Source of the DNA: Rahnella laticis
GTDB lineage: Bacteria > Pseudomonadota > Gammaproteobacteria > Enterobacterales > Enterobacteriaceae
DNA: 64,000 nucleotides
Reading direction: 5' to 3'
Assembly (NCBI RefSeq): GCF_015644585.1
Contig: NZ_JADOBI010000007.1
Span: forward strand, 1-64,000
In this document: positions 7,830 through 17,705 of the stretch, piece by piece
Position numbering within the stretch: the stretch's first letter is position 1
Layout of the letters: the number at the start of each line of letters is the position of its first letter
The notes under the pieces: model-generated
The model's input: only the letters and a program-made list of their open reading frames with translations
The model's database searches: none
What the model was told of the DNA's origin: nothing
Position numbers and translations under genes: made by a program

Positions 7830-10445
7830 ATGAACCGCCTGCTCAACCTGTTCCTCGTGCCACCGGTGGTGTCTGAATTACAAGACCGCTACCGGCGGTA
7901 TCGTGCCAGTCGTGCTTCACGGCTGGCCTCGGGAACGATGGTCTTTTGTATCGCTGTATGCTGGCTGTTTCTGCGTTTTGAATCGCCTTCCTGGCAAAAT
8001 GTGCAAGCCCGGCGCACCCGCTGGTATCCGCAATTTTCACCGTCAAAACCACGTCTGGCCGATCCTTTGCGTTATCTGGTTCAGAGCCTGTGGTTGCTGG
8101 TGATTATTCCTTCGAACGGCCTGCGCGAGCGCATCGTTTACACCCGGTGGCCGCAGCGCCTGCGTGAGAAAGTCATTCTGTGGCTGGAATCGCTGCCGAA
8201 ACAGGTAAAACAGAACCCGCTGGAAATTCGTGTCACACGCCGCATTGGTAAAATGAACCGCCTCGGCAAACGCGTGCTGATTATCCTGACCAGCCTGGTG
8301 GCGATTACGCTGGCGATGTTCTGTATTTCGCAGCCTTTCGGCTATATCGCGCAGTTTGTTTTCGTGGTGCTGTTGTGGAGCATTGCGATGATTATCCGGC
8401 GGATCCCGGGGCGATTCCCCGCGCTGATGCTGATTGTTCTCTCGCTGACCATTTCCTGCCGCTATTTATGGTGGCGTTATACCTCGACGTTAAACTGGGA
8501 TGATCCGCTTAGCCTGATTTGCGGCTTGCTGCTGCTGGGTGCGGAAACCTATTCCTGGACGGTGCTGGTGCTCGGTTATATCCAGACCATCTGGCCGCTA
8601 AACCGTAAACCGGTGCCGATGCCTGCGGATGTATCGACGTGGCCGACGGTGGATCTGATGATCCCGACTTATAACGAAGATCTGAGCGTGGTGAAACCGA
8701 CGCTGTATGCCGCGCTCGGGCTGGACTGGCCGCGCGACAAACTCACCATTTACCTGCTCGATGACGGCAACCGCAAGGAGTTCGCCGATTTTGCGCATGA
8801 AATCGGGGTACAGTATATTGCCCGTGAAACGCACGAACATGCGAAAGCGGGGAACATTAACCACGCGCTGAAATATGCCAAAAGCCAGCTGGTAGCTATT
8901 TTTGACTGCGACCACGTGCCAACGCGTTCTTTCCTGCAACTGACCGTAGGCTGGTTCTTTAAAGACAAAAAACTCAGCATGTTGCAGACGCCGCATCACT
9001 TCTTCTCACCTGATCCCTTCGAACGCAACCTTGGCCGCATGCGCCGCACGCCAAATGAAGGCGAGCTGTTCTACGGGCTGGTGCAGGACGGTAACGACCT
9101 GTGGGATGCCAGTTTCTTCTGTGGTTCATGCGCGGTGTTACGCCGTGACGTGCTCGATGAAATCGGCGGCATTGCGGTGGAAACCGTCACTGAAGATGCA
9201 CACACCTCGCTGCGGATGCACCGCCACGGCTACAGCTCGGCGTATATCCGCATTCCGCAAGCCGCCGGTCTGGCGACAGAAAGCCTTTCAGCGCACGTCA
9301 GCCAGCGTATCCGCTGGGCGCGCGGGATGGTGCAGATTTTCCGCCTTGATAATCCGCTGTTTGGCAAAGGGCTGAAACTGGCGCAGCGGCTGTGTTATGC
9401 CAACGCCATGATGCACTTTCTGGCCGGCATTCCGCGGCTGATCTTCCTGACTGCGCCGCTGGCGTTCCTGCTGCTGCACGCTTACGTGATTTACGCGCCT
9501 GCGCTGGCCATCGCGCTGTACGTGTTGCCGCACATGATCCACGCCAGCCTGACCAACTCGCGGGTGCAGGGGAAATACCGCCACTCCTTCTGGAATGAAA
9601 TCTACGAAACCGTGCTGGCGTGGTATATCGCCAGGCCGACGACCATCGCGCTGTTTAATCCGCACGCCGGGACTTTTAACGTCACGGCAAAAGGCGGCCT
9701 GAACAAACATGCGTATGTCGACTGGAAAATCAGCCGCCCGTATCAGGTGCTGATGCTGCTTAATCTGGCCGGTCTGTTCTTTGGGATTTACCGCGTGATG
9801 TATGGCCGCACCGACGAAATTCTCACCGTGCTGGTGAGTATGGCGTGGGTGATTTACAACATGATTATTCTGGGCGGGGCGATCGCGGTGGCGTTCGAAT
9901 CCAAGCAGGTGCGCCAGGCTCACCGCGTGGAAGCCAAAATGCCGGCGTCATTAATGCGCCCGGACGGACACATTTATGTCTGTACCGTGCAGGACTACTC
10001 TGACAACGGTGTCGGGCTGGAAACCGAGAGTGCCAGCCAGTTTCAGGCGGGTGACAACGTCACGTTGCTGCTTCACCGTGGTCAGCAGGAATATACTTTC
10101 CCGATGCAAATCAGCCGTGTATTTGGCAAAAGCATCGGCATGCAGCTTCAGCCTTTAACCACACAACAGCATATCGATTTCATTCAATGTACCTTTGCCC
10201 GTGCTGACAGCTGGGTATTGCGTGAAGACAATTTCCCGGAAGACAAACCTATGGAAAGCCTGCGTGAAGTGATGGGGCTGGGTATTCGCGGTTATCTGCG
10301 GATGCTGGACATTGCCCCGAAACAATATCGCCCTCTGGCCTCCGGCACACAGGCGTTTGGCTGCTGGTTGCTGTCTTTTGCTCCACGCAATCCGCCGCTG
10401 TCTGCTCAGCCTGATGAATCCAACCTGATGATGACTAAACAATGA
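7830..10445 (+). CDS. bcsA: Cellulose synthase catalytic subunit BcsA
   Basis: BcsA is the UDP-glucose-using processive GT2 synthase that also forms the membrane channel. The 871-residue protein has N-terminal helices and then the GT domain with IPTYNEDLSVV (near 275), FDCDHVP (near 360), TEDAHTSLRMHRHG (near 455) and the QRIRWARGM motif (QxxRW, near 492) that holds the growing glucan. More membrane helices follow. The PilZ domain near residues 690-790 has an intact RxxxR (RQAHR) and DxSxxG (DYSDNG), so c-di-GMP control should be retained. It overlaps bcsB by four bases. Confidence 0.97.
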   Translation: MNRLLNLFLVPPVVSELQDRYRRYRASRASRLASGTMVFCIAVCWLFLRFESPSWQNVQARRTRWYPQFSPSKPRLADPLRYLVQSLWLLVIIPSNGLRERIVYTRWPQRLREKVILWLESLPKQVKQNPLEIRVTRRIGKMNRLGKRVLIILTSLVAITLAMFCISQPFGYIAQFVFVVLLWSIAMIIRRIPGRFPALMLIVLSLTISCRYLWWRYTSTLNWDDPLSLICGLLLLGAETYSWTVLVLGYIQTIWPLNRKPVPMPADVSTWPTVDLMIPTYNEDLSVVKPTLYAALGLDWPRDKLTIYLLDDGNRKEFADFAHEIGVQYIARETHEHAKAGNINHALKYAKSQLVAIFDCDHVPTRSFLQLTVGWFFKDKKLSMLQTPHHFFSPDPFERNLGRMRRTPNEGELFYGLVQDGNDLWDASFFCGSCAVLRRDVLDEIGGIAVETVTEDAHTSLRMHRHGYSSAYIRIPQAAGLATESLSAHVSQRIRWARGMVQIFRLDNPLFGKGLKLAQRLCYANAMMHFLAGIPRLIFLTAPLAFLLLHAYVIYAPALAIALYVLPHMIHASLTNSRVQGKYRHSFWNEIYETVLAWYIARPTTIALFNPHAGTFNVTAKGGLNKHAYVDWKISRPYQVLMLLNLAGLFFGIYRVMYGRTDEILTVLVSMAWVIYNMIILGGAIAVAFESKQVRQAHRVEAKMPASLMRPDGHIYVCTVQDYSDNGVGLETESASQFQAGDNVTLLLHRGQQEYTFPMQISRVFGKSIGMQLQPLTTQQHIDFIQCTFARADSWVLREDNFPEDKPMESLREVMGLGIRGYLRMLDIAPKQYRPLASGTQAFGCWLLSFAPRNPPLSAQPDESNLMMTKQ

Positions 10446-12799
10446 AAAGACTTCCTTTGACGACTTTAATGGCATCCGCTTTGATGACATTGGCTTTGGG
10501 TTCAGCGGCTCCGGCCTTCAGCGAGCAGGCACCGGCGCGCGCGGGCAATGCTCCAGCACCCGACGCCGCACAAAATACGCCTGCACCGCAGGTGCTATTG
10601 CCGATGGTTGCGCCGGCGGTCAATCCGATGATTATTCCGGGTGCGCCGGTACGCAACGTGACGCTGCCGTTCGCGGATGTCGCCCCGACGCCGGGAGCGA
10701 TTACCCTGCGCGGTATTCAGCCCAACGGGCAAATTGAATTTGGTGTGCGCAGTGACGAAGTGGTGACGCAGTCCACCCTCAATCTTGAGTTCACGCCGTC
10801 GCCGTCATTAATTCCGGTGCAGTCGCACCTCAAGGTGTATCTCAACGACCAGCTGATGGGCGTTGAAGTGATTGATAAAGACCAGCTCGGCAAGAAAAAT
10901 CACTTACAGATGGTCATTGACCCGCGCTACATCACCGACTTCAACCGCATCCGGCTGGAGTTTATCGGCCATTATCAGAACGTCTGTGAAAATCCGGCTA
11001 ACACCACGCTGTGGCTGGAAATCGGCAAGGGCAGTTCGCTCAGTCTGCAATACCAGAAACTGCCGCTCAGCAACGATCTGGCGCATTTCCCGGTGCCGTT
11101 CTTTGATGCGCGCGACAGCCGTCCGCTGGATTTACCGATGGTGTTTGCCGCGTCTCCGGACGCCAGCCAGCAACAGGCGGCCGCCATTCTGGCATCATGG
11201 TTTGGTGCCAAAGCGCAGTGGCGCGGGCAGTCTTTCCCGACGCTGTACAACCAGCTGCCGGACAGCCACGCCGTAGTGTTTGCCACCAACGACAAACGTC
11301 CTGATTTCCTGAAAGACCTGCCGCCGGTGAAAGGGCCGGTCGTGCAGATGGTCAGCCGCGCGGACAATCCTTACGTCAAAATGCTGCTGATTCTGGGACG
11401 CGATGACAACGATCTGCTGACTGCCGTAAAAGGCATTTCGCAGGGCAATATCCTGTTCCGTGGCGAAACCGTCAGCGTGGATAACGTTGATCATATCCAG
11501 CCCCGCCAGCCTTACGACGCGCCAAACTGGGTGCGGACAGACCGTCCGATGAACTTCGGCGAGCTTAAACAGTACGCGGAACAGTTGCAGTCGGACGGCC
11601 TCCAGCCGAACCCGATCACCATGAACATCAATCTGCCGCCAGACCTGTTCCTGATTAACAGCACCGGTATCGATATGCGCCTGAAATATCGCTACACCTC
11701 GCCGCAGCTGAAAAATACCTCCCGTCTGAGCATCAGCCTGAATAACCAGTTTGTGCAGGATTTAACCCTTAAAGCCGGTCATGACGAAGATTCGCAGCTT
11801 CTGCATTTGTCCCTGTTACAGGGGCTGCTCGATGGCAGCAAAGACCTGAACATTCCGGCGCTTAAACTCGGCGCGGTAAACCAGATGCGCTTTGACTTCG
11901 ATTACACCTCGCTGCTGGCTAGCGGAATGGAAGGACGCTGCGAAACCTACACCACGGTGCCGAACCACGTCGTGATCGACGACAGTTCCACCATCGACTT
12001 CTCCGGTTACCGTCACTTTATGGCGATGCCGGATCTGCGTGCATTTGCCAACGCCGGTTTCCCGTTCAGCCGCATGGCCGATTTGTCACAGACGCTGGTA
12101 CTGGTTCAGCCGCAGCCGCAGCCGGTTCAGCTCACCACATTACTGGATGCGATGGGCAATATCGGCGCACTGACCGGTTATCCGTCACTCGGCGTTAGCC
12201 TCACGGAAGACGCGGCAAAAGCGAAAACCACCGACGCAGATTTGCTGGTGATCGGCAACCTGCCCGCAGGCATGCGAGACGACACCCTGCGTGATGACAA
12301 AAAAGCCAACCTGCTGCTGGATGCGGCGCGTGATGCGGTCAACACGCCAATCCGTCAGGCTGCGTTACCGGACAACACCGCTCCGGCCAGCGATGCGCGC
12401 GTCGACACAAGCACGCAGATCAGCGCGCAGGGGCCGATTGCGGCCATCGTCGGTTTGCAGTCGCCTTACTTTGACCAGCGCAGCGTTGTGGCACTGATGG
12501 CCAACGGTCAGAAAGGCTTTGAGATGCTGAACACCTCGATGCAGGACGCGAAACAACGGGCGCAGGTCTTTGGTTCTGTGACCGTGGTGCGCGATTCCGG
12601 CGTGAGCAGTCTGAAAGTCGGGGATACCTACTATGTCGGCCATCTGCCGTGGTGGGAACGCGTGTGGAATGGGCTGGCAAACCATCCTGCATTGCTGGCA
12701 CTGATGGCGGTTATTGTGGTGATTCTGGCTGCAATCTTACTGTGGACCGGCCTGCGTTCTCTGGCACGTCGTCGTCTGTCTGATGATGACCAGGAATAA
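10442..12799 (+). CDS. bcsB: Cellulose synthase periplasmic subunit BcsB
   Basis: BcsB is the inner-membrane-anchored periplasmic partner of BcsA and guides the glucan across the periplasm. The 785-residue product has a signal peptide (MKRLPLTTLMASALMTLALG and on to an Ala-rich cleavage region). Next come a proline/alanine-rich linker and the repeated carbohydrate-binding and flavodoxin-like domains. One C-terminal membrane helix (LLALMAVIVVILAAILLWTG, near 750) precedes a basic cytosolic tail (RSLARRRLSDDDQE). Its end overlaps the annotated start of bcsC, leaving no room for bcsZ. Confidence 0.96.
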   Translation: MKRLPLTTLMASALMTLALGSAAPAFSEQAPARAGNAPAPDAAQNTPAPQVLLPMVAPAVNPMIIPGAPVRNVTLPFADVAPTPGAITLRGIQPNGQIEFGVRSDEVVTQSTLNLEFTPSPSLIPVQSHLKVYLNDQLMGVEVIDKDQLGKKNHLQMVIDPRYITDFNRIRLEFIGHYQNVCENPANTTLWLEIGKGSSLSLQYQKLPLSNDLAHFPVPFFDARDSRPLDLPMVFAASPDASQQQAAAILASWFGAKAQWRGQSFPTLYNQLPDSHAVVFATNDKRPDFLKDLPPVKGPVVQMVSRADNPYVKMLLILGRDDNDLLTAVKGISQGNILFRGETVSVDNVDHIQPRQPYDAPNWVRTDRPMNFGELKQYAEQLQSDGLQPNPITMNINLPPDLFLINSTGIDMRLKYRYTSPQLKNTSRLSISLNNQFVQDLTLKAGHDEDSQLLHLSLLQGLLDGSKDLNIPALKLGAVNQMRFDFDYTSLLASGMEGRCETYTTVPNHVVIDDSSTIDFSGYRHFMAMPDLRAFANAGFPFSRMADLSQTLVLVQPQPQPVQLTTLLDAMGNIGALTGYPSLGVSLTEDAAKAKTTDADLLVIGNLPAGMRDDTLRDDKKANLLLDAARDAVNTPIRQAALPDNTAPASDARVDTSTQISAQGPIAAIVGLQSPYFDQRSVVALMANGQKGFEMLNTSMQDAKQRAQVFGSVTVVRDSGVSSLKVGDTYYVGHLPWWERVWNGLANHPALLALMAVIVVILAAILLWTGLRSLARRRLSDDDQE

Positions 12800-15700
12800 G
12801 CTTGTGAACACGCGTCGAAGAATACCGTTTATTTTCAACCGGCTGGCCCTGGCGCTGGGGCTGGCTCTGATCGCCGCGCCGTCAATTTCGGCGCCGGTGG
12901 TTTCCCCTGAACAGTGGTTGCTGGAACAGGTCCGTGTCGGGGAAGCCAGCCATCAGGACGATCTGGTGCGTCAGTCGCTGTTTCGTCTTGAATTAATGGA
13001 TCCGAAAAATCCAAAAGTGTTGTCCGCACGCCTGCGCCTTTCCCTGCGGGAAGGCGACCAGGTTAAAGCGCAGCAACAGCTGGAAAGAATTAAAGAGGTG
13101 GCGCCGGGTTCTGACGAATACCGTCAGGCGCAGCTGAGCCTGAAGATCGCCTCGCCGGAGATGCAGCAAAAACTCCAGCAGACGCGTTTGCTGGCAACGG
13201 CAGGGCGTCTGGATGAAGCGAAAGCGCAATACGATCAGCTCTTTGATGGCCAGCCGCCAACCTTAGATCTGGCCGTAGAATACTGGCAACTGGTTGCCCG
13301 TCTTCCGGGGCAAAAAGCGCGTGCGCAGGCGCAGTTACAGGCGCTGAATAACCAGTATCCGGGCGACGTGCAGTTGCGTTTGCAGCTGGCGCAGATGGCC
13401 TTTGAACAGGGCGATAACGCCAAAGCCGTGGTTCTGGTGAAACAGATTGCCTCCACCAACGAAGGGCGTTCACCCGCCGCTGATTTGTGGCTGGCGAAAA
13501 TCAAAGACCAGCCGGTGAGTAATGCCAGCGTTGACGCGCTGCAACAATTTATTGCCACGTTTGATACCGGCCCGCAGGTGATTGCGGCACAGCAGGAGCT
13601 TCAGCGTCAGCAGGGTTTGCTGGCCGATCCTCATTATCAGGCACGCGTTCGCGGGCTGGCGCAGGTCAGCAACGGCGGTTCAACCGGCGCGATCGCTCCG
13701 CTTAAACAGGCGTTGCAGGCCAAACCGAATGATGCCGAAGTGCTGGGCGCGATGGGGCTGGCGTATTCCCGCGCCGGTAACCGCCAGCAGGCGCTGAATC
13801 TTTTCGAACGGGCCAAAGCCGCCGAAACTGACGGTTATAATTCCGGTAAATGGACCAGTCTGATCCAGACCAACAGTTACTGGCTGAAAATCAGTCAGGG
13901 CGATAACGCGCTGAAAGCCAACCGGCTTGATCAGGCCGAAGCGGCGTACAAACAGGCGCAGCGCATCGACTCACGCGATCCGTGGGCGCTGATTGGCCTC
14001 GGTGATGTTGCCGTGGCGCGCAAAAATGACCCCCAGGCCGGGCAGGCTTATTTGCATGCGCTGCGTCTTGAACGTGATAACAGCAGCGCCCAGCGCGGGC
14101 TGGTGAATATTTATCAGCGTCAGTCATCGCAAAAAGCGCTCGATTACCTCAATTCATTACCGGCTGCTTCTCAGGCCAAACTGATTGATAAACAACGTGG
14201 TTTGCAAAGTGACATTGTCACCGCACAGGCCGAGAAGTATGTTGCTAACCACCAGTGGAATCAGGCGGCGAACCGTTATGCCGAAGCCCTGAAACTCAAT
14301 CCGGATGACGTCTGGACGACCTACCACTACGCTAATGCGCTGCGTGAAGCCGGAGAACCGGCGCAGGCCGACGCCGCTTTTGCGCATCTTGCGGCAAAAC
14401 GCCCGGCGGATCCGGAGCAGGTTTACGCATATTCACTTTACCTTTCCGGTTCTGACCGCGATGACGCGGCGCTTCGCCATCTGCATACGCTGCCGGAAAC
14501 GAAGTGGAACGACAATATGCGTGAAATGGCGCAGCGCATTCAGCTCGATAAAACCCTCACCGGCATTGATACCGCGATAGCGGCGGGTAACAAATCGCAG
14601 GCGAAACAACGGCTGCAAGCCGCCGATCTGAAAGGCATGAGCTTGAATCAGCAACGCCGTGTCGCGATGGCGTGGCTGGACGTGGGCGAAACCTCACGCG
14701 CCGCCGCACTGTTACAACCGCTGAAAACCGCAGCACGAACTCAACCTGCCGGGCAGGACAAAGCGCTGATTTACCGCAATGCGGCAAACGTCGAAGAACA
14801 GCTCGGTCAGCCGCAACTGGCGCGTCAGGATTACGAACAGGCGATGATTGCCAGCGGGATCACCGACAAACAGCCGCAGGACAACGACAGTTACACCCGT
14901 CTGACCCGTAACAACGCCAGCGATGACTGGTTGAAACGTGGTATCCGCTCGGACGCGCATGACCTTTACCGTCAGCAGGATGTGAACTTCACGGTGGACA
15001 CCGACTCCTGGACCTCCAGCGGGACGCCGGGGAAATCCGACCTCACCGCCAACACCACCATGTTCCAGGCGGATATGCCGGTTTATCAGGGGCGTGGATT
15101 CCTGCGTGCCGACTGGGTGCGTATGGATGCGGGAACGTTCGACAACGAAAACGGCAACTACGAAGCCAGTTTCGGGACCTGTAGTGATCAGAACTGCCGG
15201 AGCTACCGCAGCCAGACGGCCAACGGCGTCAGCCTTGGCGCGGGCTGGGAAAACGACAAATGGAAAGGGGATCTGGGCACCACGCCGCTGGGCTTCCCGG
15301 TCGTTGACTGGGTCGGCGGGCTGGCTTACAGCGGAGACTGGGGCGATATCGGCTGGACGACCACCGTTTCACGCCGTCCGGTTTCAAGCTCACTGCTTTC
15401 CTTTGCCGGTGCAAAAGACCCGGGAACCGGCACCACCTGGGGCGGCGTTCGCGCGACCGGTGCCAGCCTGGGCCTGAGCTACGATCAGGGGCTGGCAAAC
15501 GGCGTCTGGGCAGACGTCAGCGCACATCAGCTGACGGGTGAAAACGTCGAAGACAACACCCGCGAACGCCTGATGGGCGGCTATTACTACAAAGTTATTA
15601 ACGAAGATAACCGCCGCGCGACCGTCGGCCTCAGCTCCATGCTGTGGCATTACCAGAAAGATCTCAGCGGCTACACGCTGGGGCAAGGTGGTTACTACAG

Positions 15701-16094
15701 TCCGCAGCAGTATTTCTCTTTATCGGTACCGGTGAATTATCGCCAGCGCACCGAAAACTGGTCATGGCAATTGGGCGGTTCGGTTTCGTGGTCACGTTCA
15801 TCCACCAGCGATGAAAAGCGCTATCCGATCCAGAATCTCATACCTGATTCTCTGCCGGACAAAGGCGCCGTCGAAACCGGCAGCAGCGGTTCCGGGTTTG
15901 GTTACACGATTCAGGCGCTGGTCGAACGTCGCGTCAGTTCTCACTGGACAGTGGGCGCCGGGGTCGACATCCAGCAGGCGAAGGATTACACGCCGAGTCA
16001 TTATCTGCTCTACGCGAGATATTCCTTAAGCGGATGGCAGGGGGATTTGGATATGCCGCCGGAGCCGTTAGTGCCGTATGCGGACTTTAAGTAA
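12783..16094 (+). CDS. bcsC: Cellulose export outer-membrane protein BcsC
   Basis: BcsC is the exit pore: a periplasmic TPR superhelix followed by an outer-membrane beta barrel. The signal peptide runs through LALALGLALIAAPSISA. TPR repeats fill about residues 40-710, and the barrel occupies the last 350 residues, starting after the conserved NDSYTRLTRNNASDDWLKRG. The protein is about 50 residues shorter than E. coli BcsC, consistent with one fewer TPR unit. The start is uncertain: ATG 12783 overlaps bcsB by 17 bases, while GTG 12804 has AGGA eight bases upstream and gives a tidier signal peptide. The barrel ends in FK, not the usual C-terminal aromatic residue. Confidence 0.95.
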   Translation: MMTRNKLVNTRRRIPFIFNRLALALGLALIAAPSISAPVVSPEQWLLEQVRVGEASHQDDLVRQSLFRLELMDPKNPKVLSARLRLSLREGDQVKAQQQLERIKEVAPGSDEYRQAQLSLKIASPEMQQKLQQTRLLATAGRLDEAKAQYDQLFDGQPPTLDLAVEYWQLVARLPGQKARAQAQLQALNNQYPGDVQLRLQLAQMAFEQGDNAKAVVLVKQIASTNEGRSPAADLWLAKIKDQPVSNASVDALQQFIATFDTGPQVIAAQQELQRQQGLLADPHYQARVRGLAQVSNGGSTGAIAPLKQALQAKPNDAEVLGAMGLAYSRAGNRQQALNLFERAKAAETDGYNSGKWTSLIQTNSYWLKISQGDNALKANRLDQAEAAYKQAQRIDSRDPWALIGLGDVAVARKNDPQAGQAYLHALRLERDNSSAQRGLVNIYQRQSSQKALDYLNSLPAASQAKLIDKQRGLQSDIVTAQAEKYVANHQWNQAANRYAEALKLNPDDVWTTYHYANALREAGEPAQADAAFAHLAAKRPADPEQVYAYSLYLSGSDRDDAALRHLHTLPETKWNDNMREMAQRIQLDKTLTGIDTAIAAGNKSQAKQRLQAADLKGMSLNQQRRVAMAWLDVGETSRAAALLQPLKTAARTQPAGQDKALIYRNAANVEEQLGQPQLARQDYEQAMIASGITDKQPQDNDSYTRLTRNNASDDWLKRGIRSDAHDLYRQQDVNFTVDTDSWTSSGTPGKSDLTANTTMFQADMPVYQGRGFLRADWVRMDAGTFDNENGNYEASFGTCSDQNCRSYRSQTANGVSLGAGWENDKWKGDLGTTPLGFPVVDWVGGLAYSGDWGDIGWTTTVSRRPVSSSLLSFAGAKDPGTGTTWGGVRATGASLGLSYDQGLANGVWADVSAHQLTGENVEDNTRERLMGGYYYKVINEDNRRATVGLSSMLWHYQKDLSGYTLGQGGYYSPQQYFSLSVPVNYRQRTENWSWQLGGSVSWSRSSTSDEKRYPIQNLIPDSLPDKGAVETGSSGSGFGYTIQALVERRVSSHWTVGAGVDIQQAKDYTPSHYLLYARYSLSGWQGDLDMPPEPLVPYADFK

Positions 16095-16868
16095 TCCCGG
16101 AGCGGGCATTGGGCGCTAAGATTTTGGGTTGCCACCCAAACTGGCCTCAAGGAGCGCCTATCGCCGCGCCCCTTGAGAATCCCGGGCTCTTAAACTGCGT
16201 GCTGCCGCTCGCTGGCTATGTTTCAGCGGCTACCGTTAGTGCCGCAAACGCCGCCGCTGCGCGGTTCTCTCGCCTCGGCTTCGAACCTGCTCGAAAAAAG
16301 ATTCTCGCTGTTTCTCACTCCTCACTCGACGTCGTTTTGAAAGCGGCCAGAGGCTATATCATTCGGAAGATAGATGCAGGCCGATTGTTGGTTTTCTCCT
16401 TCCCCTCTCACGAGGGGAAGGCCGGGATGGGGTGTTGGTTTTAGCGGCTTAGTGGCCTGCTAAACCCCCTCCCGACCTCCCCCTTCGCAGGGGGAGGAGC
16501 AAACCAGCCGTTCGTGAAAGCTTGCAGAATTACATAGCTGTTAGCCGCTTTCAGAAAGCTTGCCGAGCGAAGTGTTTCGAGACCTGTGGCTCGAAACCGA
16601 GCAAGGGAACCGCGCAGCGGCAAGATTTCGCGGCAATAGCTGCGGCTGCTGAAACATAGCCAGCGAGCGGAGCGCGTGTTGAGAAAGCGTGGGGAAATCC
16701 AAAAGGGGAAAAGCACTTTCCCCTTTTGGTCGGTTTCGGCACCCGGCGCTGAGTAATAACTGCAATTGAGAAACCGAAATTTTCTCGGTCCTTTGAAATC
16801 GCCTCACGGCTAGTGAGAAACCGAAACTTACACCTGATCACACCAAGCGTCAGCGTTAAAAAGCGTGA
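16095..16868. repeat. Intergenic mosaic repeat R3 (complete)
   Basis: This gap between convergent bcsC and hutG is filled by a complete element (about 16119-16845). The left module starts GGTTGCCACCCAAACTGGCC at 16127 and has an end hairpin (16146-16157 with 16166-16177, 11 of 12 paired). It continues through GGCTATGTTTCAG to GACGTCGTTTTGAAAGCGGC. The linker holds a hairpin (16398-16407 with 16412-16421) and a CTCCCCCTTCGCAGGGGGAG palindrome. The right module starts GCCGCTTTCAGAAAGCTTGC, includes CTGAAACATAGCCAGC, and ends in a perfect 13 bp hairpin (16699-16711 with 16717-16729, loop AGCAC) and GGTCGGTTTCGGC. Confidence 0.88.
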
Positions 16869-17705
16869 TTAAACAGCGCCCTGTTTATATCTTTCCGATC
16901 CCCATGCCAGCATCCCCGCCAGCAATGGCTTCAACAAAGCCTGGAGTTCAGAGGCCTTGTCCTCTGAATAGCTGAACGGCTCAATTTCCTCCATGTAATT
17001 CACCTGCGCCAGTTCAAGCTGAACAGCATGCACATCGTTTTCCGGCTGGCCATAAGCCCGCGTGATGTACCCGCCTTTGAAACGGCCATTCAGGACATGC
17101 GTGAAACGCGTCTGCTGCTGGCAGGTTTTTTCGAGGATTTCACTCAGCGCGGGCGCACAGCTTTCACCGCTGTTGGTGCCGAGATTCAGATCCGGCAACT
17201 GGCCGTCGAAAAGACGCGGGATCACGGAGGCAATTGAATGGGCGTCAAACAGCAGCGCATAGCCGAATTCCTGTTTCATCCGCGCCAGTTCTGACTGAAT
17301 TTTCTGGTGATACGGCTGCCAGATTTCATCGAGATATTGCTGACGCTGAGCGTCAGTCGGCGTCATTCCCGGTTTAAAGGTGGCACGCCCGTCAAACAAT
17401 GTGTCCGGATACAAACCGGTCGTGGCCGTGGTGTAGAGCGGTTTATCGTCGGACGGACGGTTCAGGTCAATCACGAAACGCGAATACTGGCCGACCAGAA
17501 TGCTGGCACCCAGCGCGCGGGCAAAGTCATACAGCTTCGGGATATGCCAGTCGGTATCGGAAAGCGGCAGGGCGGCGTCACTCAGCCCGCTGGCGACTTC
17601 CGGCGTCAGGTGCGTGCCTGCGTGGGGAATGCTGATCAGTATTGGTGCTGTGCCGGGAATGAAATGGTAAGGATCGGCGATGACGTTAGCTGCTGAAAGG
17701 CTCAT
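16869..17705 (-). CDS. hutG: N-formylglutamate deformylase HutG
   Basis: The enzyme hydrolyses N-formyl-L-glutamate to glutamate and formate, the last step of the five-step histidine pathway. The 278-residue protein is of the N-formylglutamate amidohydrolase family, not the ureohydrolase-fold formimidoylglutamase that is also called HutG in Klebsiella. Visible family features are [12 protein letters not shown] (near residue 22), [13 protein letters not shown] (near 80) and [20 protein letters not shown] (near 150), which carry the likely metal-binding histidines and aspartates. It overlaps hutI by four bases. The presence of hutF nearby confirms the choice of pathway. Confidence 0.94.
   Translation of the reverse strand: MSLSAANVIADPYHFIPGTAPILISIPHAGTHLTPEVASGLSDAALPLSDTDWHIPKLYDFARALGASILVGQYSRFVIDLNRPSDDKPLYTTATTGLYPDTLFDGRATFKPGMTPTDAQRQQYLDEIWQPYHQKIQSELARMKQEFGYALLFDAHSIASVIPRLFDGQLPDLNLGTNSGESCAPALSEILEKTCQQQTRFTHVLNGRFKGGYITRAYGQPENDVHAVQLELAQVNYMEEIEPFSYSEDKASELQALLKPLLAGMLAWGSERYKQGAV

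Noticed and set aside
16095-16868. CRISPR array or insertion sequence
   Set aside because: There are no evenly spaced identical repeats with spacers, no cas genes, no transposase, and no target duplication that I can see.
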